Positions 25,640-34,818 of a stretch of 64,000 nt of DNA are shown here, piece by piece (within the stretch, counting starts at the first letter, position 1; each line of letters opens with the position of its first letter). The stretch is taken from the NCBI GenBank assembly GCA_030263805.2, contig CP136010.1, positions 1,875,001-1,939,000 on the forward strand, written 5' to 3'. The stretch comes from Pseudomonas sp. FeN3W. GTDB taxonomy: Bacteria; Pseudomonadota; Gammaproteobacteria; Pseudomonadales; Pseudomonadaceae. The notes under the pieces were generated by a model. That model did no database searches. It saw nothing but the letters and a program-made list of their open reading frames with translations, and was not told where the DNA came from. The position numbers and the translations under genes were made by a program.

Positions 25640-26629
25640 TCAACCACCACTGGCATTCATGAAGCGCAATACCTGGACCTCGCCGCTGCTGGAGAATTCG
25701 TGGCGCAGCGGTTTGCGTTGCAGCGCGGCGTGAATGGCGTCGATCAGCGGCTGGTCGCTGGTCGGATGGCGGCGCAACAGCGCGCGCAGATCGATGGAGT
25801 TCTCATGGCCCAGGCACAGCAGCAGGCGACCTTCCACCGTCAGCCGCACGCGGTTGCAGGTGGCGCAGAAGTTGTGTGAATGCGGCGAGATGAAGCCGAT
25901 GCGCGTCTGCGGATGCTCCGGCAGGCGCACGTAGCGCGCCGGGCCGCCGCTCTGCTCGGCCGAATCGATCAGCGCGTGACGCTCGGCGATCAGCGCCTTG
26001 ACCTCGTCGCTGGAGCAGAAGCTCTCGCCGCGCGAACGGCCGACATCGCCCAGCGGCATTTCCTCGATGAAGCTCAGATCCAGCCCGCCGGCGATGGCGA
26101 AGTCCACCAGGTCGGCGACTTCCTCGGCGTTGCGGCCCTTCATCACCACGGCATTGAGCTTGATTCGCTCGAAGCCGGCGTCACGTGCCGCAGCGATGCC
26201 GTCGAGCACCTGCTGCAGCTGGCCGGTGCGGGTGATGGCGTGGAATTTCGCCGCATCCAGGCTATCCAGGCTGATGTTCAGCCGCTTGACCCCGGCCCGT
26301 GCCAGCGGCTCGGTGAGCCTGACCAGCTGCGAACCATTGGTGGTCATCACCAGTTCGCGCAGGCCGGGCAGCGCGGCGATGCGCTCGCAGAGACCGACGA
26401 TGCCCTGGCGCACCAGCGGCTCGCCGCCGGTGAGGCGGATCTTCTTCACGCCCAGACCGACGAAGATCCGCGCGACGCGCTCCAGCTCCTCCAGGCCGAG
26501 CACCTGCTGGCGCGGCAGGAAGGTCATGTCCTCGGCCATGCAGTAGACGCAGCGGAAGTCGCAGCGGTCGGTGACCGACATGCGCAGGTAGTCGATCTGG
26601 CGGTTGTGGGCATCGCGTAGTTGAGTCAT
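25640..26629 (-). CDS. moaA: GTP 3',8-cyclase MoaA
   Basis: The 329-residue radical-SAM enzyme has the N-terminal cluster Cys-x3-Cys-x2-Cys in CDFRCVYC and the C-terminal cluster in FCATCNRVRLTVEGRLLLCLG. It ends with the required Gly-Gly tail (NASGG). It catalyses the first step of Moco synthesis from GTP. An ORF extension upstream is rejected because it reads through the repeat at 26651-26717. The gene follows narI-ppiC in the same direction, so supply of cofactor and apoenzyme are physically linked. Confidence 0.96.
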   Translation of the reverse strand: MTQLRDAHNRQIDYLRMSVTDRCDFRCVYCMAEDMTFLPRQQVLGLEELERVARIFVGLGVKKIRLTGGEPLVRQGIVGLCERIAALPGLRELVMTTNGSQLVRLTEPLARAGVKRLNISLDSLDAAKFHAITRTGQLQQVLDGIAAARDAGFERIKLNAVVMKGRNAEEVADLVDFAIAGGLDLSFIEEMPLGDVGRSRGESFCSSDEVKALIAERHALIDSAEQSGGPARYVRLPEHPQTRIGFISPHSHNFCATCNRVRLTVEGRLLLCLGHENSIDLRALLRRHPTSDQPLIDAIHAALQRKPLRHEFSSSGEVQVLRFMNASGG

Positions 26630-26650
26630 CGATAACACCTCTGAAGCCTC

Positions 26651-26717
26651 GTAGGGTGGATGACGCTTTTTCATCCACCGTGGGCCCGCGCGGTGGGTGG
26701 TGAAACACCATCCACCC
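26651..26717. repeat. Intergenic palindromic repeat, copy 2 (GTAGGGTGGAT family)
   Basis: It starts GTAGGGTGGATGACGCTTTTTCATCCACC, which is almost the same as copy 1 at 2580, and closes with ATCCACCC. The interior GCGGTGGGTGGTG differs from copy 1. It fills the moaA/ppiC gap. Confidence 0.75.
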
Positions 26718-26737
26718 GGCGCAGGACCAAGCCGCCG

Positions 26738-27694
26738 TTATTGCATCAACGGCGTTTCCGCGCCCTGCAGGTGGATGCCTTCGATGTTCGCCGCCCCCAC
26801 CAGGTTCTGCAGGTACTGGCTGACGCCGATCTGCCAGACCCGCTGGTTGAGCTCGGCGCGAATCGTTCCGGCGACGATCTCGTAGGGCAATTGCTCGCCC
26901 TCGATACGCTGGTCGACGAACACCAGGTGGTAGCCATAGCGGCTTTCCAGCGGCTGCTGGCAGAGGCCGACCGGCAGGCGGAACAGCTGGCGCTCGAACT
27001 CCGGTACGGTCTGACCCTTGCTGATCTGGCCCAGCGCCCCGCCCTGCTCCTTGGACGGACAGGCCGAATGTTGCAGCGCGAGCTCGGCGAAGCGTTGCGG
27101 CGCCGCCTGCAGTTGCTGCAACAGGCCCAGCGCCTGCTCCCGCGCCAGGCTGCGCGCCTCGGCGTCATCCGCCGGGCAGGCCAGCAGAATGTGCCGCGCG
27201 GCCAGCAGTGGCGCGCTGAAGAAGCGCTGACGGTTGCCGCTGTAGTACTGCTGGCAGGCCGCCTCGTCGGCCAGCGGCAGCGGCACTTCCTGTTCGATCA
27301 GGGTCCGCGTGGCCGCTTCTTCCTCGCTTTCACCGGATTCAGCACGCACCACCAGGCCCAGCTCGGCGATGCGCTGCTGCAACAGCTCGCGCACCACCAG
27401 TGCCTGGGTCGCCAGAAAGACCGCCTCGTCGCGGCTCTCGGCGGGGTGATACTGCAATTCCTGGGCGATGGCCTGGGGCGCGATCGCCACCCCGTTGACC
27501 CGCACCCGCGGCCACTCCTGTTCGCTGCTGGCGATCAGCAGCGGTTCAGCGGATGCCTGCTCGGCTGCCGGCTCGCTGTCTTCCTCGTGCGGCAGCTCCT
27601 CGAACAGAGGGGCCTCGGCCGGCACTTCGATTTCCGGGCGGGCGCCGCCACCGCAGCCGCCGCCACCCGTGCTTCCACCACATCCACAACCCAT
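26738..27694 (-). CDS. PpiC-type (parvulin) peptidyl-prolyl isomerase of the nar cluster
   Basis: The 318-residue protein has a C-terminal parvulin domain (about 165-265): AARHILLACPADDAEA, FAELALQHSACPSKEQGGALGQISKGQTVPEFE and YGYHLVFVDQR. It also has a NifM/SurA-like helical region before it. The N terminus is strikingly Gly/Cys-rich (MGCGCGGSTGGGGCGGG). There is no signal peptide, so it acts in the cytoplasm, presumably on NarGH maturation. A PpiC-type gene downstream of narI is also the arrangement I recall from P. aeruginosa. GTAATC-type spacing leaves the ribosome site weak, but the ATG is unambiguous. Confidence 0.85.
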   Translation of the reverse strand: MGCGCGGSTGGGGCGGGARPEIEVPAEAPLFEELPHEEDSEPAAEQASAEPLLIASSEQEWPRVRVNGVAIAPQAIAQELQYHPAESRDEAVFLATQALVVRELLQQRIAELGLVVRAESGESEEEAATRTLIEQEVPLPLADEAACQQYYSGNRQRFFSAPLLAARHILLACPADDAEARSLAREQALGLLQQLQAAPQRFAELALQHSACPSKEQGGALGQISKGQTVPEFERQLFRLPVGLCQQPLESRYGYHLVFVDQRIEGEQLPYEIVAGTIRAELNQRVWQIGVSQYLQNLVGAANIEGIHLQGAETPLMQ

Positions 27695-27744
27695 GATGAT
27701 TACCTCGATAAGACGCGTGAACCTTCGATCCGATCGGCCAGGCT

Positions 27745-27767
27745 GGCTGACGCACGGGGCGTCAGCC
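27745..27767. terminator. Intergenic hairpin between narI and ppiC
   Basis: GGCTGACGC-ACGGG-GCGTCAGCC is a perfect 9-bp stem with a 5-nt loop just after narI. There is no U-tract, so it may attenuate or stabilise mRNA rather than terminate fully. Confidence 0.5.
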
Positions 27768-27775
27768 GACGAGGG

Positions 27776-28567
27776 TCATACCGGGGTCTTGCTCTTTGCC
27801 GTGGCAGGCACAGCGGTCGGCACTGCGATTTCGCGGGCCGGTGCTTCGTAGGTACGCGGGCGCTGCGGACGCGGCACGACCGGCTTGACGCCCTTCTGGC
27901 GGACGATCTGGTAGCGCCGGCCCAGGTACCACACCGGCGCGCTAACGATGTGCACCAGACGGGTGAAGGGGAACAGCACGAACAGGGTCATGCCCAGGAA
28001 CACGTGCAGCTTGTAGATGACGCTGACCGACTCGATGGCGCCTGCGGCCTTGACCGGCTGCAGGGTGACCAGGCTCTGTGCCCAGGTACCCAGCAGCACC
28101 ATCACCGAACCGTCCAGGTGGCCGGTGGAGGCGACGATGGTCAGCAGACCCAGCACCAGCTGCGCCAGCAGCACGAACAGGATCATCACGTCGCTGCCGT
28201 TGGAGGTGGCCCGCACGCGGGCGTCGGTCAGCCGGCGATGAATCAGCATCACCAGACCGATCAGGCAGAGGATGCCGAAGAAACCACCGGAGACCATCGC
28301 CACGATCTGCTTCTGACCGCTGGTGATGAAGTGGTGATACAGCGCCTCGGGCATCAGCAGGCCGACGAAGTGACCGGCCAGGATGAAGATGATGCCGACG
28401 TGGAACAGGTTGCTCGCCAGGCGCATGCGGTTGTTCGACAGCATCTGGCTCGAGCTGGCCTTCCAGCTGTATTGCGACAGGTCGAAGCGCGCCCAGCTGC
28501 CGATCAGGCAGATGGCCAGGGCGATGTAGGGGTACACCCCGAACAGCAGGAAATTGAAGTTAGACAT
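27776..28567 (-). CDS. narI: Respiratory nitrate reductase gamma subunit NarI
   Basis: The 263-residue, five-helix membrane cytochrome b anchors NarGH and oxidises quinol. Heme-ligand histidines fall in NLFHVGIIFILAGHFVGL (about 53 and 63) and in VIYKLHVFLGMTLFVLFPFTRLVHIV (about 185 and 203). The C terminus is about 30 residues longer than usual and rich in Pro, Ala and Arg. The ATG overlaps the narJ stop by 8 bases. Confidence 0.97.
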   Translation of the reverse strand: MSNFNFLLFGVYPYIALAICLIGSWARFDLSQYSWKASSSQMLSNNRMRLASNLFHVGIIFILAGHFVGLLMPEALYHHFITSGQKQIVAMVSGGFFGILCLIGLVMLIHRRLTDARVRATSNGSDVMILFVLLAQLVLGLLTIVASTGHLDGSVMVLLGTWAQSLVTLQPVKAAGAIESVSVIYKLHVFLGMTLFVLFPFTRLVHIVSAPVWYLGRRYQIVRQKGVKPVVPRPQRPRTYEAPAREIAVPTAVPATAKSKTPV

Positions 28568-29315
28568 TGCGCACCTCCTGGGCGAGCGCGGCGGCCTGCC
28601 CGTCATGCTTGAAATCGGTCCAGTGCAGCGGCACCGGGCTTTCCTCGCGGGCCTTGCCCGGTCCGCTCGGCATGGATGGGCAGCGGTCCTGCTGCTCGGC
28701 CTGGAGGAAGTTGACCTGCTCCTCCTCCCAGACCTTGTCCAGCGCCTCCAGCGAGTCGTCGCGTTCCTCGGCGGCGACCTGCTCCTGCAGACCGGCGAGG
28801 GTTTCCAGCACCGGCTCGCCGGCGATCTGCAACAGGGCGGCGAAGCACGCGGCATGCGGGCTCTCGCGCTCCTGCAGACGGGCCGCCAGCAGGGCCAGCA
28901 GATGGGCGACATCGGCCAGCCCCTCGCGGGCCTCGAGGTCCTCGCGGGTGGCGAGGTACTCGAGGTACAGCGGGATGTAGTCCGGCAGCTCGCGTACACC
29001 GATGTCGAAACCGGCCTCGGTGTACTGCGCCATCAGGTCGACCATGGCCTGGCCGCGGTCGCGGGACTCGCCATGCACGTGCTCGAACAGCAGCAGCGAC
29101 AGCGCGCGGCCCTTGTCGAACAGATCGGTGTAGCGCTCCTGCACGTCCATCAGGTCGCCTTCGCTCAGCTCGTCGAGCAGGCGGCGCAGCGCGATGCGCT
29201 GCTCCGGGCTGATCTCGCGGGCCGAGCCGATGGCCTGGGCCAGTTCGGCATGGCCGTCGCGCAGGTGCTGGTCGGGGTAGTCCAGCAGCAGGGAAATCAC
29301 TTTAAGGATGCGCAT
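28560..29315 (-). CDS. narJ: Nitrate reductase molybdenum-cofactor assembly chaperone NarJ
   Basis: The 251-residue acidic chaperone has the NarJ start MRILKVISLLLDYPD and the LLLFEHVHGESRDRGQAMVDL segment (about 75). PDYIPLYLEYLA follows near 110. NarJ binds apo-NarG and is required for cofactor insertion and membrane attachment. It begins 3 bases after narH and overlaps narI. Confidence 0.97.
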   Translation of the reverse strand: MRILKVISLLLDYPDQHLRDGHAELAQAIGSAREISPEQRIALRRLLDELSEGDLMDVQERYTDLFDKGRALSLLLFEHVHGESRDRGQAMVDLMAQYTEAGFDIGVRELPDYIPLYLEYLATREDLEAREGLADVAHLLALLAARLQERESPHAACFAALLQIAGEPVLETLAGLQEQVAAEERDDSLEALDKVWEEEQVNFLQAEQQDRCPSMPSGPGKAREESPVPLHWTDFKHDGQAAALAQEVRNV

Positions 29316-29318
29316 GGC

Positions 29319-30857
29319 TCAGTCCTCCCACAGCTGGACGGTCTTGATGATGTCGCGGCGGTTGGCCTTCCTGGCGCCGAACATATTGGTGTCCGAGGCG
29401 CCCGAGCAGCCGCTGCCGAAGCTGAAGCCGCAACCGGAACGCTCGGCGAAGGCGTCGCTCATGGCCTCTTCGCGGTACGCGGTCGGAATCACGTAGCGGT
29501 CCTCGTAGTTGGCGATGGCCAGGTAGCGGTACATGTCCTCGACCTGGGCCACCGACAGCCCGACGCTCTCCAGCACCTTGAGGTCCTGCACGCCGTCGAC
29601 CTGCTCGGCACGCTTGTAGGCGCGCATGGCGAGCATGCGCTTGAGCGCCAGCTTGACCGGCTCCTCGTCGCCTGCGGTGAGCAGGTTGGCCAGGTAACGC
29701 AGCGGGATGCGCAGGCTGTCGACGTCCGGCAGCACGCCGTCCATGCTGACGTGACCGGCGCTGGCGGCGTTCTGGATCGGCGACAGCGGCGGCACGTACC
29801 AGACCATCGGCAGCGTGCGGTATTCCGGGTGCAGCGGCAGGGCCAGCTTCCAGTCCACCGCCATCTTGTATACCGGCGACTTCTGCGCGGCTTCGATCAC
29901 CGACATCGGAACGCCGTCGTTGAGCGCCTGCTCGATGACCTTCGGGTCGAACGGATCGAGGAAGATCTCCAGCTGCTTGGCGTACAGGTCCTGCTCGTTG
30001 ACGGTGCTGGCCACTTCATGGATGCGGTCGGCGTCGTAGAGCAGCACGCCGAGGTAGCGGATGCGGCCCACGCAGGTCTCGGCACAGACGGTCGGCATGC
30101 CGGCCTCGATGCGCGGGAAGCAGAAGATGCACTTCTCGGATTTGCCGCTCTTCCAGTTGAAGTAGATCTTCTTGTACGGGCAGCCGCTGATGCACATGCG
30201 CCAGCCGCGGCACTTCTCCTGGTCGATGAGGACGATGCCATCCTCCTCGCGCTTGTAGATCGCACCGCTCGGGCAGGACGCGGCGCAGGCCGGGTTCAGG
30301 CAGTGCTCGCACAGGCGCGGCAGGTACATCATGAAGGTGTTTTCGTACTGGCCGTAGATGTCGGCCTGGACCTTGTCGAAGTTCTTGTCCTTGCGGCGCT
30401 TGGCGAACTCGGTACCGAGAATCTCTTCCCAGTTCGGGCCCCACTCGATCTTCTCCATGCGCTGACCGGAGATCAGCGAGCGCGGACGTGCCACCGGCTG
30501 GTGCTCGGAGATCGGCGCGGTGTGCAGGTTCTGGTAGTCGAAGTCGAACGGCTCGTAGTAGTCGTCGATGGTCGGCAGGTCCGGGTTGGCGAAGATGTTC
30601 GCCAGTACGCGGAACTTGCCGCCGATCTTCGGGTTGATGGTGCCGTCGCCGTTGCGCACCCAGCCGCCCTTCCACTTGTCCTGGTTCTCCCACTCCTTCG
30701 GGTAGCCGATGCCGGGCTTGGTCTCGACGTTGTTGAACCAGGCGTATTCCATGCCTTCGCGGCTGGTCCAGACGTTCTTGCAGGTGATCGAGCAGGTGTG
30801 GCAGCCGATGCACTTGTCCAGGTTCAGGACCATGCCTACTTGTGAACGAATTTTCAT
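29319..30857 (-). CDS. narH: Respiratory nitrate reductase beta subunit NarH
   Basis: The 512-residue Fe-S subunit has four cysteine clusters: CIGCHTCSITCKNVW (about 16), CEHCLNPACAASCPSG (about 185), CRGWRMCISGCPYKK (about 217; Trp in one position marks the [3Fe-4S] cluster) and CIFCFPRIEAGMPTVCAETCVGR (about 244). It passes electrons from NarI hemes to NarG. GGAGGT lies 7 bases before the ATG. The start overlaps a 30-codon ORF (TGA/ATG), and that ORF begins with nearly the same codons. Confidence 0.98.
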   Translation of the reverse strand: MKIRSQVGMVLNLDKCIGCHTCSITCKNVWTSREGMEYAWFNNVETKPGIGYPKEWENQDKWKGGWVRNGDGTINPKIGGKFRVLANIFANPDLPTIDDYYEPFDFDYQNLHTAPISEHQPVARPRSLISGQRMEKIEWGPNWEEILGTEFAKRRKDKNFDKVQADIYGQYENTFMMYLPRLCEHCLNPACAASCPSGAIYKREEDGIVLIDQEKCRGWRMCISGCPYKKIYFNWKSGKSEKCIFCFPRIEAGMPTVCAETCVGRIRYLGVLLYDADRIHEVASTVNEQDLYAKQLEIFLDPFDPKVIEQALNDGVPMSVIEAAQKSPVYKMAVDWKLALPLHPEYRTLPMVWYVPPLSPIQNAASAGHVSMDGVLPDVDSLRIPLRYLANLLTAGDEEPVKLALKRMLAMRAYKRAEQVDGVQDLKVLESVGLSVAQVEDMYRYLAIANYEDRYVIPTAYREEAMSDAFAERSGCGFSFGSGCSGASDTNMFGARKANRRDIIKTVQLWED

Positions 30858-30946
30858 TGTGCGACCTCCACAACCGGCGCCTTGATCTTCAGAGCGGGGA
30901 TGGTCCGGGGACCATGCGCTGCCACCTTGGGTGAACGAATCTTCAT
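30854..30946 (-). CDS. Candidate 30-residue microprotein between narG and narH
   Basis: A short frame starts 11 bases after the narG stop with AAGG close to its ATG, and its TGA overlaps the narH ATG. The first 18 bases (ATGAAGATTCGTTCACCC) differ from those of narH (ATGAAAATTCGTTCACAA) at only three positions, so the first five codons match NarH in protein. The rest (KVAAHGPRTIPALKIKAP, then VVEVAQ) is basic and not NarH-like. Both starts have ribosome-binding sites. It could be a leader that couples narG to narH translation, a real peptide, or a scar of partial duplication. I know of no described gene here. Confidence 0.55.
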   Translation of the reverse strand: MKIRSPKVAAHGPRTIPALKIKAPVVEVAQ

Positions 30947-30957
30947 GGCCTTATTCC

Positions 30958-33900
30958 TCAGATGTCTTGCGGCAGGGGTTGCGGCAGATCGTTGCCGTTC
31001 GGGCCGTCGAGCCAGTCGACCTTGGCCATCTTGCGCACCACGACGAACTCGTCGCGGTTGCAACCCACGGTGCCGTAGTAGTTGAAGCCGTACGCCTGCT
31101 GGGCGTAGCCGCCGATCATGTGAGTGGGCTTGAGCACCACGCGGGTCACCGAGTTGTGGTGGCCGCCGCGGGTCCTGGTGCTCTCGGCGCCGGGCACGTT
31201 CACGATGCGTTCCTGGGCGTGGTACATCATCACCATGCCTTCCATCACCCGCTGGCTGACCACCGCACGGGCGGTCAGGGCGCCGTTGGCGTTGAAGCAC
31301 TCGATCCAGTCGTTGTCCTCGATGCCGGCCTTCTTGGCGTCGATTTCGGACATCCACACGATCGGGCCGCCGCGGCTCAAGGTGAGCATGATCAGGTTGT
31401 CCGAGTAGGTGCTGTGGATGCCCCACTTCTGGTGCGGGGTGATCCAGTTCAGGACGATCTCGGGGTTGCCGTTGCTCTTCTTGCCCTTCACGTAATCGAT
31501 GGTGCGGGTGTTGATCGGCGGCCGGTAGCTCATCAGCTGTTCGCCGAAGGCCTGCATCCAGGGGTGATCCTGGAAGAACTGCTGGCGACCGGTGATGGTG
31601 CGCCACGGGATGTACTCGTGGACGTTGGTGTAGCCGGCGTTGTAGCTCACGTGCTCGTCTTCGAGACCCGACCAGGTCGGACTGGAGATGATCTTGCGCG
31701 GCTGCGCCTGGATGTCACGGAAGCGGATCGCCTCGTGCTCCTTGGGCAGCGCCAGGTGGCTGTGGTCGCGGCCGGTGAATTCCGACAGCGCAGCCCAGGC
31801 CTTCACGGCCACGTGACCGTTGGTTTCAGGTGCCAGGCTGAGGATGACCTCGGCGGCATCGATGGCCGACTCGATCTGCGGCCGGCCCTGGCTGACGCCC
31901 TCATCGCGCACCTTGTAGTTCAGCTCGCCGAGGAAATCGACCTCATGCTGGGTGTTCCAGTTGATGCCCTTGCCGCCGTTGCCGAGCTTGTCCAGCAGCG
32001 GGCCGAGAGAGGTGAACTTCTTGTAGGTGTTCGGATAGTCGCGCTCGACCACCGCCATGTTCGGGCAGTTCTTGCCAGGCTGCGGATCGACGCCAGCGGT
32101 CTTCCAGTCGGTACCGCCGAACGGCTGCGCCAGTTCGCCGGGGCTGTCGTGCAGGAGCGGCACGGTGACCAGGTCCTTTTCCACGCCCAGCTGACCTTCG
32201 GCCATCTTCGAGAACGCCTTGGCGATGCCCTTGTAGATCTCCCAGTCGGACTTGGCTTCCCAGGCCGGATCGATCGCTGCCGACAGCGGGTGGATGAAGG
32301 GGTGCATGTCCGAGGTGTTCATGTCGTCCTTCTCGTACCAGGTCGCGGTCGGCAGGACGATGTCGGAGTACACGCAGGTCGAGGACATGCGGAAGTCGAG
32401 GGTGGTGACCAGGTCGAGCTTGCCGATGGCGCCCTCGTCCTGCCATTCGGCCTCGAGCGGCTTGAAGCCGTCGCGCTTGCCGAGGTCCTCGTTCATCACG
32501 CCGTTCTTGGTGCCCAGGAGGTACTTGAGCATGTACTCGTGGCCCTTGCCCGAGCTGCCCAGGAGGTTGGAGCGCCAGACGAACATGTTGCGCGGGAAGT
32601 TATCCGGATTGTCCGGCTGTTCGCAGGCGAACTTCAGCGAGCCGTCCTTCAGCGACTGGGTGACGTAATCCACCGGCGACATGCCGGCCGCTTCGGCATC
32701 ACGGCAGATCTGCAGCGGGTTGCGGTTGAGCTGCGGTGCGCTCGGCAGCCAGCCGGCGCGTTCGGCGCGGATGTTGTAGTCGAGCATATGCTCGGGATAC
32801 GCGGATTTGTCCGCCAGCGGCGAGAGCACCTCGTGGATGCTCATTTTTTCATGACGCCATTGGGATGAGTGGTTGTAGAAGAAGCTGGTGCCGTTCATCT
32901 GGCGCGGCGGACGGCTCCAGTCGAGGCCGAAGGCCAGCGGCAGCCAGCCGCACTGCGGACGCAGCTTCTCCTGACCCACGTAGTGCGCCCAGCCGCCACC
33001 GGTCTGACCGACGCAACCGCACAACATCAGCATGTTGATCAGGCCGCGGTAGTTCATGTCCATGTGGTACCAGTGGTTCATCGCCGCGCCGACGATGATC
33101 ATGGAACGGCCATGGGTCTTGTCGGCGTTGTCGGCGAACTCGCGGGCGATCTGGATGGCCTTCTCACGGGATACGCCAGTGATGACTTCCTGCCAGGCCG
33201 GAGTGCCGGGCACGCTGGCATCGTCGTAGCTCGACGCGACATTGGCGCCGCCCAGACCACGGTCGATACCCAGGTTGGCGGCCATCAGGTCGAACACGGT
33301 GGCGACCTTGGTGGTGCTGCCGTCGGCCAGGGTGATGCTGCGGACCGGCACGCGGCGCAGCTGGATGCTTTCGCCTTCGGCGTGCTGGAAGTGCTCGTGG
33401 AGGATGCCGCCGAAGTATGGGAAGGCGACCTCGGCCGTCTCGCCGCCCTCGATCTGGGTCAGCGACAGGTCGACATCACGACCGTCCTTGCCTTCGCGGG
33501 CCTCGATGTTCCACTTGCCCTTCTCGCCCCAGCGGTAGCCGATGGAGCCCAGCGGCGAGACCAGCTCGCCGGTGCTGCCGTCGACGGCGATGGTCTTCCA
33601 CTCGGGGTTGTTTTCCTGGCCGAGGTTGTCGGCCAGGTCCGACGCGCGCAGGAAGCGATCGGCGATGTAGCTGCCGTCCTTCTCGTTCAGGCGCACCAGC
33701 ACCGGCAGGTCGGTGTAGCGCTTGGCGTAGTCGCGGAAGTACTCGCTCGGCTTCTCGAGGTGGAATTCCTTGAAGATGACGTGGGCGAAGGCCTGGGCCA
33801 GCGCGGCGTCGGTACCCTGCTTCGGGTTGAGCCAGAGGTCGGTGAGCTTGGCGACTTCGGCGTAGTCCGGGGTGATGGCGACGGTCTTGGTGCCCTTGTA

Positions 33901-34713
33901 GCGGACCTCGGTGAAGAAGTGCGCATCCGGCGTACGGGTCTGCGGGACGTTGGAGCCCCAGGCGATGATGTAGTTGGAGTTGTACCAGTCGGCCGATTCC
34001 GGAACGTCGGTCTGCTCGCCCCAGATCTGCGGCGAGGCCGGCGGCAGGTCGCAGTACCAGTCGTAGAAGCTCAGGCAGACGCCGCCGATCAGCGACAGGT
34101 AGCGGCTACCGGCCGCGTAGGAAACCATCGACATGGCCGGGATCGGCGAGAAGCCGATGACGCGGTCCGGGCCGTACTGCTTCACGGTATAGACGTTGGC
34201 CGCGGCGATGATCTCGTTGACTTCGTCCCAGCTGGAGCGGATGAAGCCGCCCATGCCGCGCTTGCTCTTGTAGGACTCGGCCTTGGCCTTGTCCTCGACG
34301 ATGCTGGCCCAGGCGTCCACCGGGGTCATGTTGCGCCGCGCTTCACGCCAGAGTTTCAGCAGCGGCTTGCGCACCTTGGGGTACTTCAGGCGGTTGGCGC
34401 TATAGATGTACCAGCTGTAGCTGGCGCCGCGCGGGCAGCCGCGTGGCTCGTGGTTGGGCAGGTCGTTGCGGGTGCGCGGGTAGTCGGTCTGCTGGGTTTC
34501 CCAGGTGATCAGGCCGTTCTTCACGTAGATCTTCCAGGAGCAGGAACCGGTGCAGTTCACCCCGTGGGTCGAGCGCACGATCTTGTCGTACTGCCAGCGC
34601 GAGCGGTAGACGTTCTCCCAGTCGCGGGATTCGATGCGGGTTTCGCCATGACCATCGGCGAACTCGCCTTGCTTCCTGTTGAAGAAGCGCAGTTGATCGA
34701 GCAAGTGGCTCAT
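30958..34713 (-). CDS. narG: Respiratory nitrate reductase alpha subunit NarG
   Basis: The 1251-residue catalytic subunit matches the usual length. The N-terminal [4Fe-4S] FS0 ligands are in HGVNCTGSCSW (His plus two Cys, about 50-58) and EPRGCPRGASYSW. The molybdenum-ligand Asp region reads YDWYCDLPPASPQIWGEQ near 220, followed by YIIAWGSNVPQTRTPDAHF. There is no Tat signal, only the short remnant MSHLLDQLRFFNRKQGEF, so it faces the cytoplasm. It is the first reductase gene of narGHJI, about 105 bases downstream of the second narK. Confidence 0.98.
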   Translation of the reverse strand: MSHLLDQLRFFNRKQGEFADGHGETRIESRDWENVYRSRWQYDKIVRSTHGVNCTGSCSWKIYVKNGLITWETQQTDYPRTRNDLPNHEPRGCPRGASYSWYIYSANRLKYPKVRKPLLKLWREARRNMTPVDAWASIVEDKAKAESYKSKRGMGGFIRSSWDEVNEIIAAANVYTVKQYGPDRVIGFSPIPAMSMVSYAAGSRYLSLIGGVCLSFYDWYCDLPPASPQIWGEQTDVPESADWYNSNYIIAWGSNVPQTRTPDAHFFTEVRYKGTKTVAITPDYAEVAKLTDLWLNPKQGTDAALAQAFAHVIFKEFHLEKPSEYFRDYAKRYTDLPVLVRLNEKDGSYIADRFLRASDLADNLGQENNPEWKTIAVDGSTGELVSPLGSIGYRWGEKGKWNIEAREGKDGRDVDLSLTQIEGGETAEVAFPYFGGILHEHFQHAEGESIQLRRVPVRSITLADGSTTKVATVFDLMAANLGIDRGLGGANVASSYDDASVPGTPAWQEVITGVSREKAIQIAREFADNADKTHGRSMIIVGAAMNHWYHMDMNYRGLINMLMLCGCVGQTGGGWAHYVGQEKLRPQCGWLPLAFGLDWSRPPRQMNGTSFFYNHSSQWRHEKMSIHEVLSPLADKSAYPEHMLDYNIRAERAGWLPSAPQLNRNPLQICRDAEAAGMSPVDYVTQSLKDGSLKFACEQPDNPDNFPRNMFVWRSNLLGSSGKGHEYMLKYLLGTKNGVMNEDLGKRDGFKPLEAEWQDEGAIGKLDLVTTLDFRMSSTCVYSDIVLPTATWYEKDDMNTSDMHPFIHPLSAAIDPAWEAKSDWEIYKGIAKAFSKMAEGQLGVEKDLVTVPLLHDSPGELAQPFGGTDWKTAGVDPQPGKNCPNMAVVERDYPNTYKKFTSLGPLLDKLGNGGKGINWNTQHEVDFLGELNYKVRDEGVSQGRPQIESAIDAAEVILSLAPETNGHVAVKAWAALSEFTGRDHSHLALPKEHEAIRFRDIQAQPRKIISSPTWSGLEDEHVSYNAGYTNVHEYIPWRTITGRQQFFQDHPWMQAFGEQLMSYRPPINTRTIDYVKGKKSNGNPEIVLNWITPHQKWGIHSTYSDNLIMLTLSRGGPIVWMSEIDAKKAGIEDNDWIECFNANGALTARAVVSQRVMEGMVMMYHAQERIVNVPGAESTRTRGGHHNSVTRVVLKPTHMIGGYAQQAYGFNYYGTVGCNRDEFVVVRKMAKVDWLDGPNGNDLPQPLPQDI

Positions 34714-34777
34714 TGGTTTCTCTCCTCACTCCGGTTGCGAACCACTGGCCCGACCGGTCGGCTTATCAATCTCGGCT

Positions 34778-34802
34778 TGCGCCAGCCGGGATGGCTGGCG
34801 CA
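34778..34802. terminator. Intergenic hairpin between the second narK and narG
   Basis: TGCGCCAGCC-GGGAT-GGCTGGCGCA is a perfect 10-bp stem with a 5-nt loop. It lacks a U-tract. It resembles the hairpin after narI in stem length and loop size and may act as a processing or stabilising element within the nar transcript. Confidence 0.5.
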
Positions 34803-34818
34803 TTCATTCGGTGCAACG

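Noticed and set aside
30944..30960. A frameshift that splits narG or narH
   Set aside because: Both proteins have full family length and normal ends, so the short ORF between them is an insertion rather than a broken terminus.
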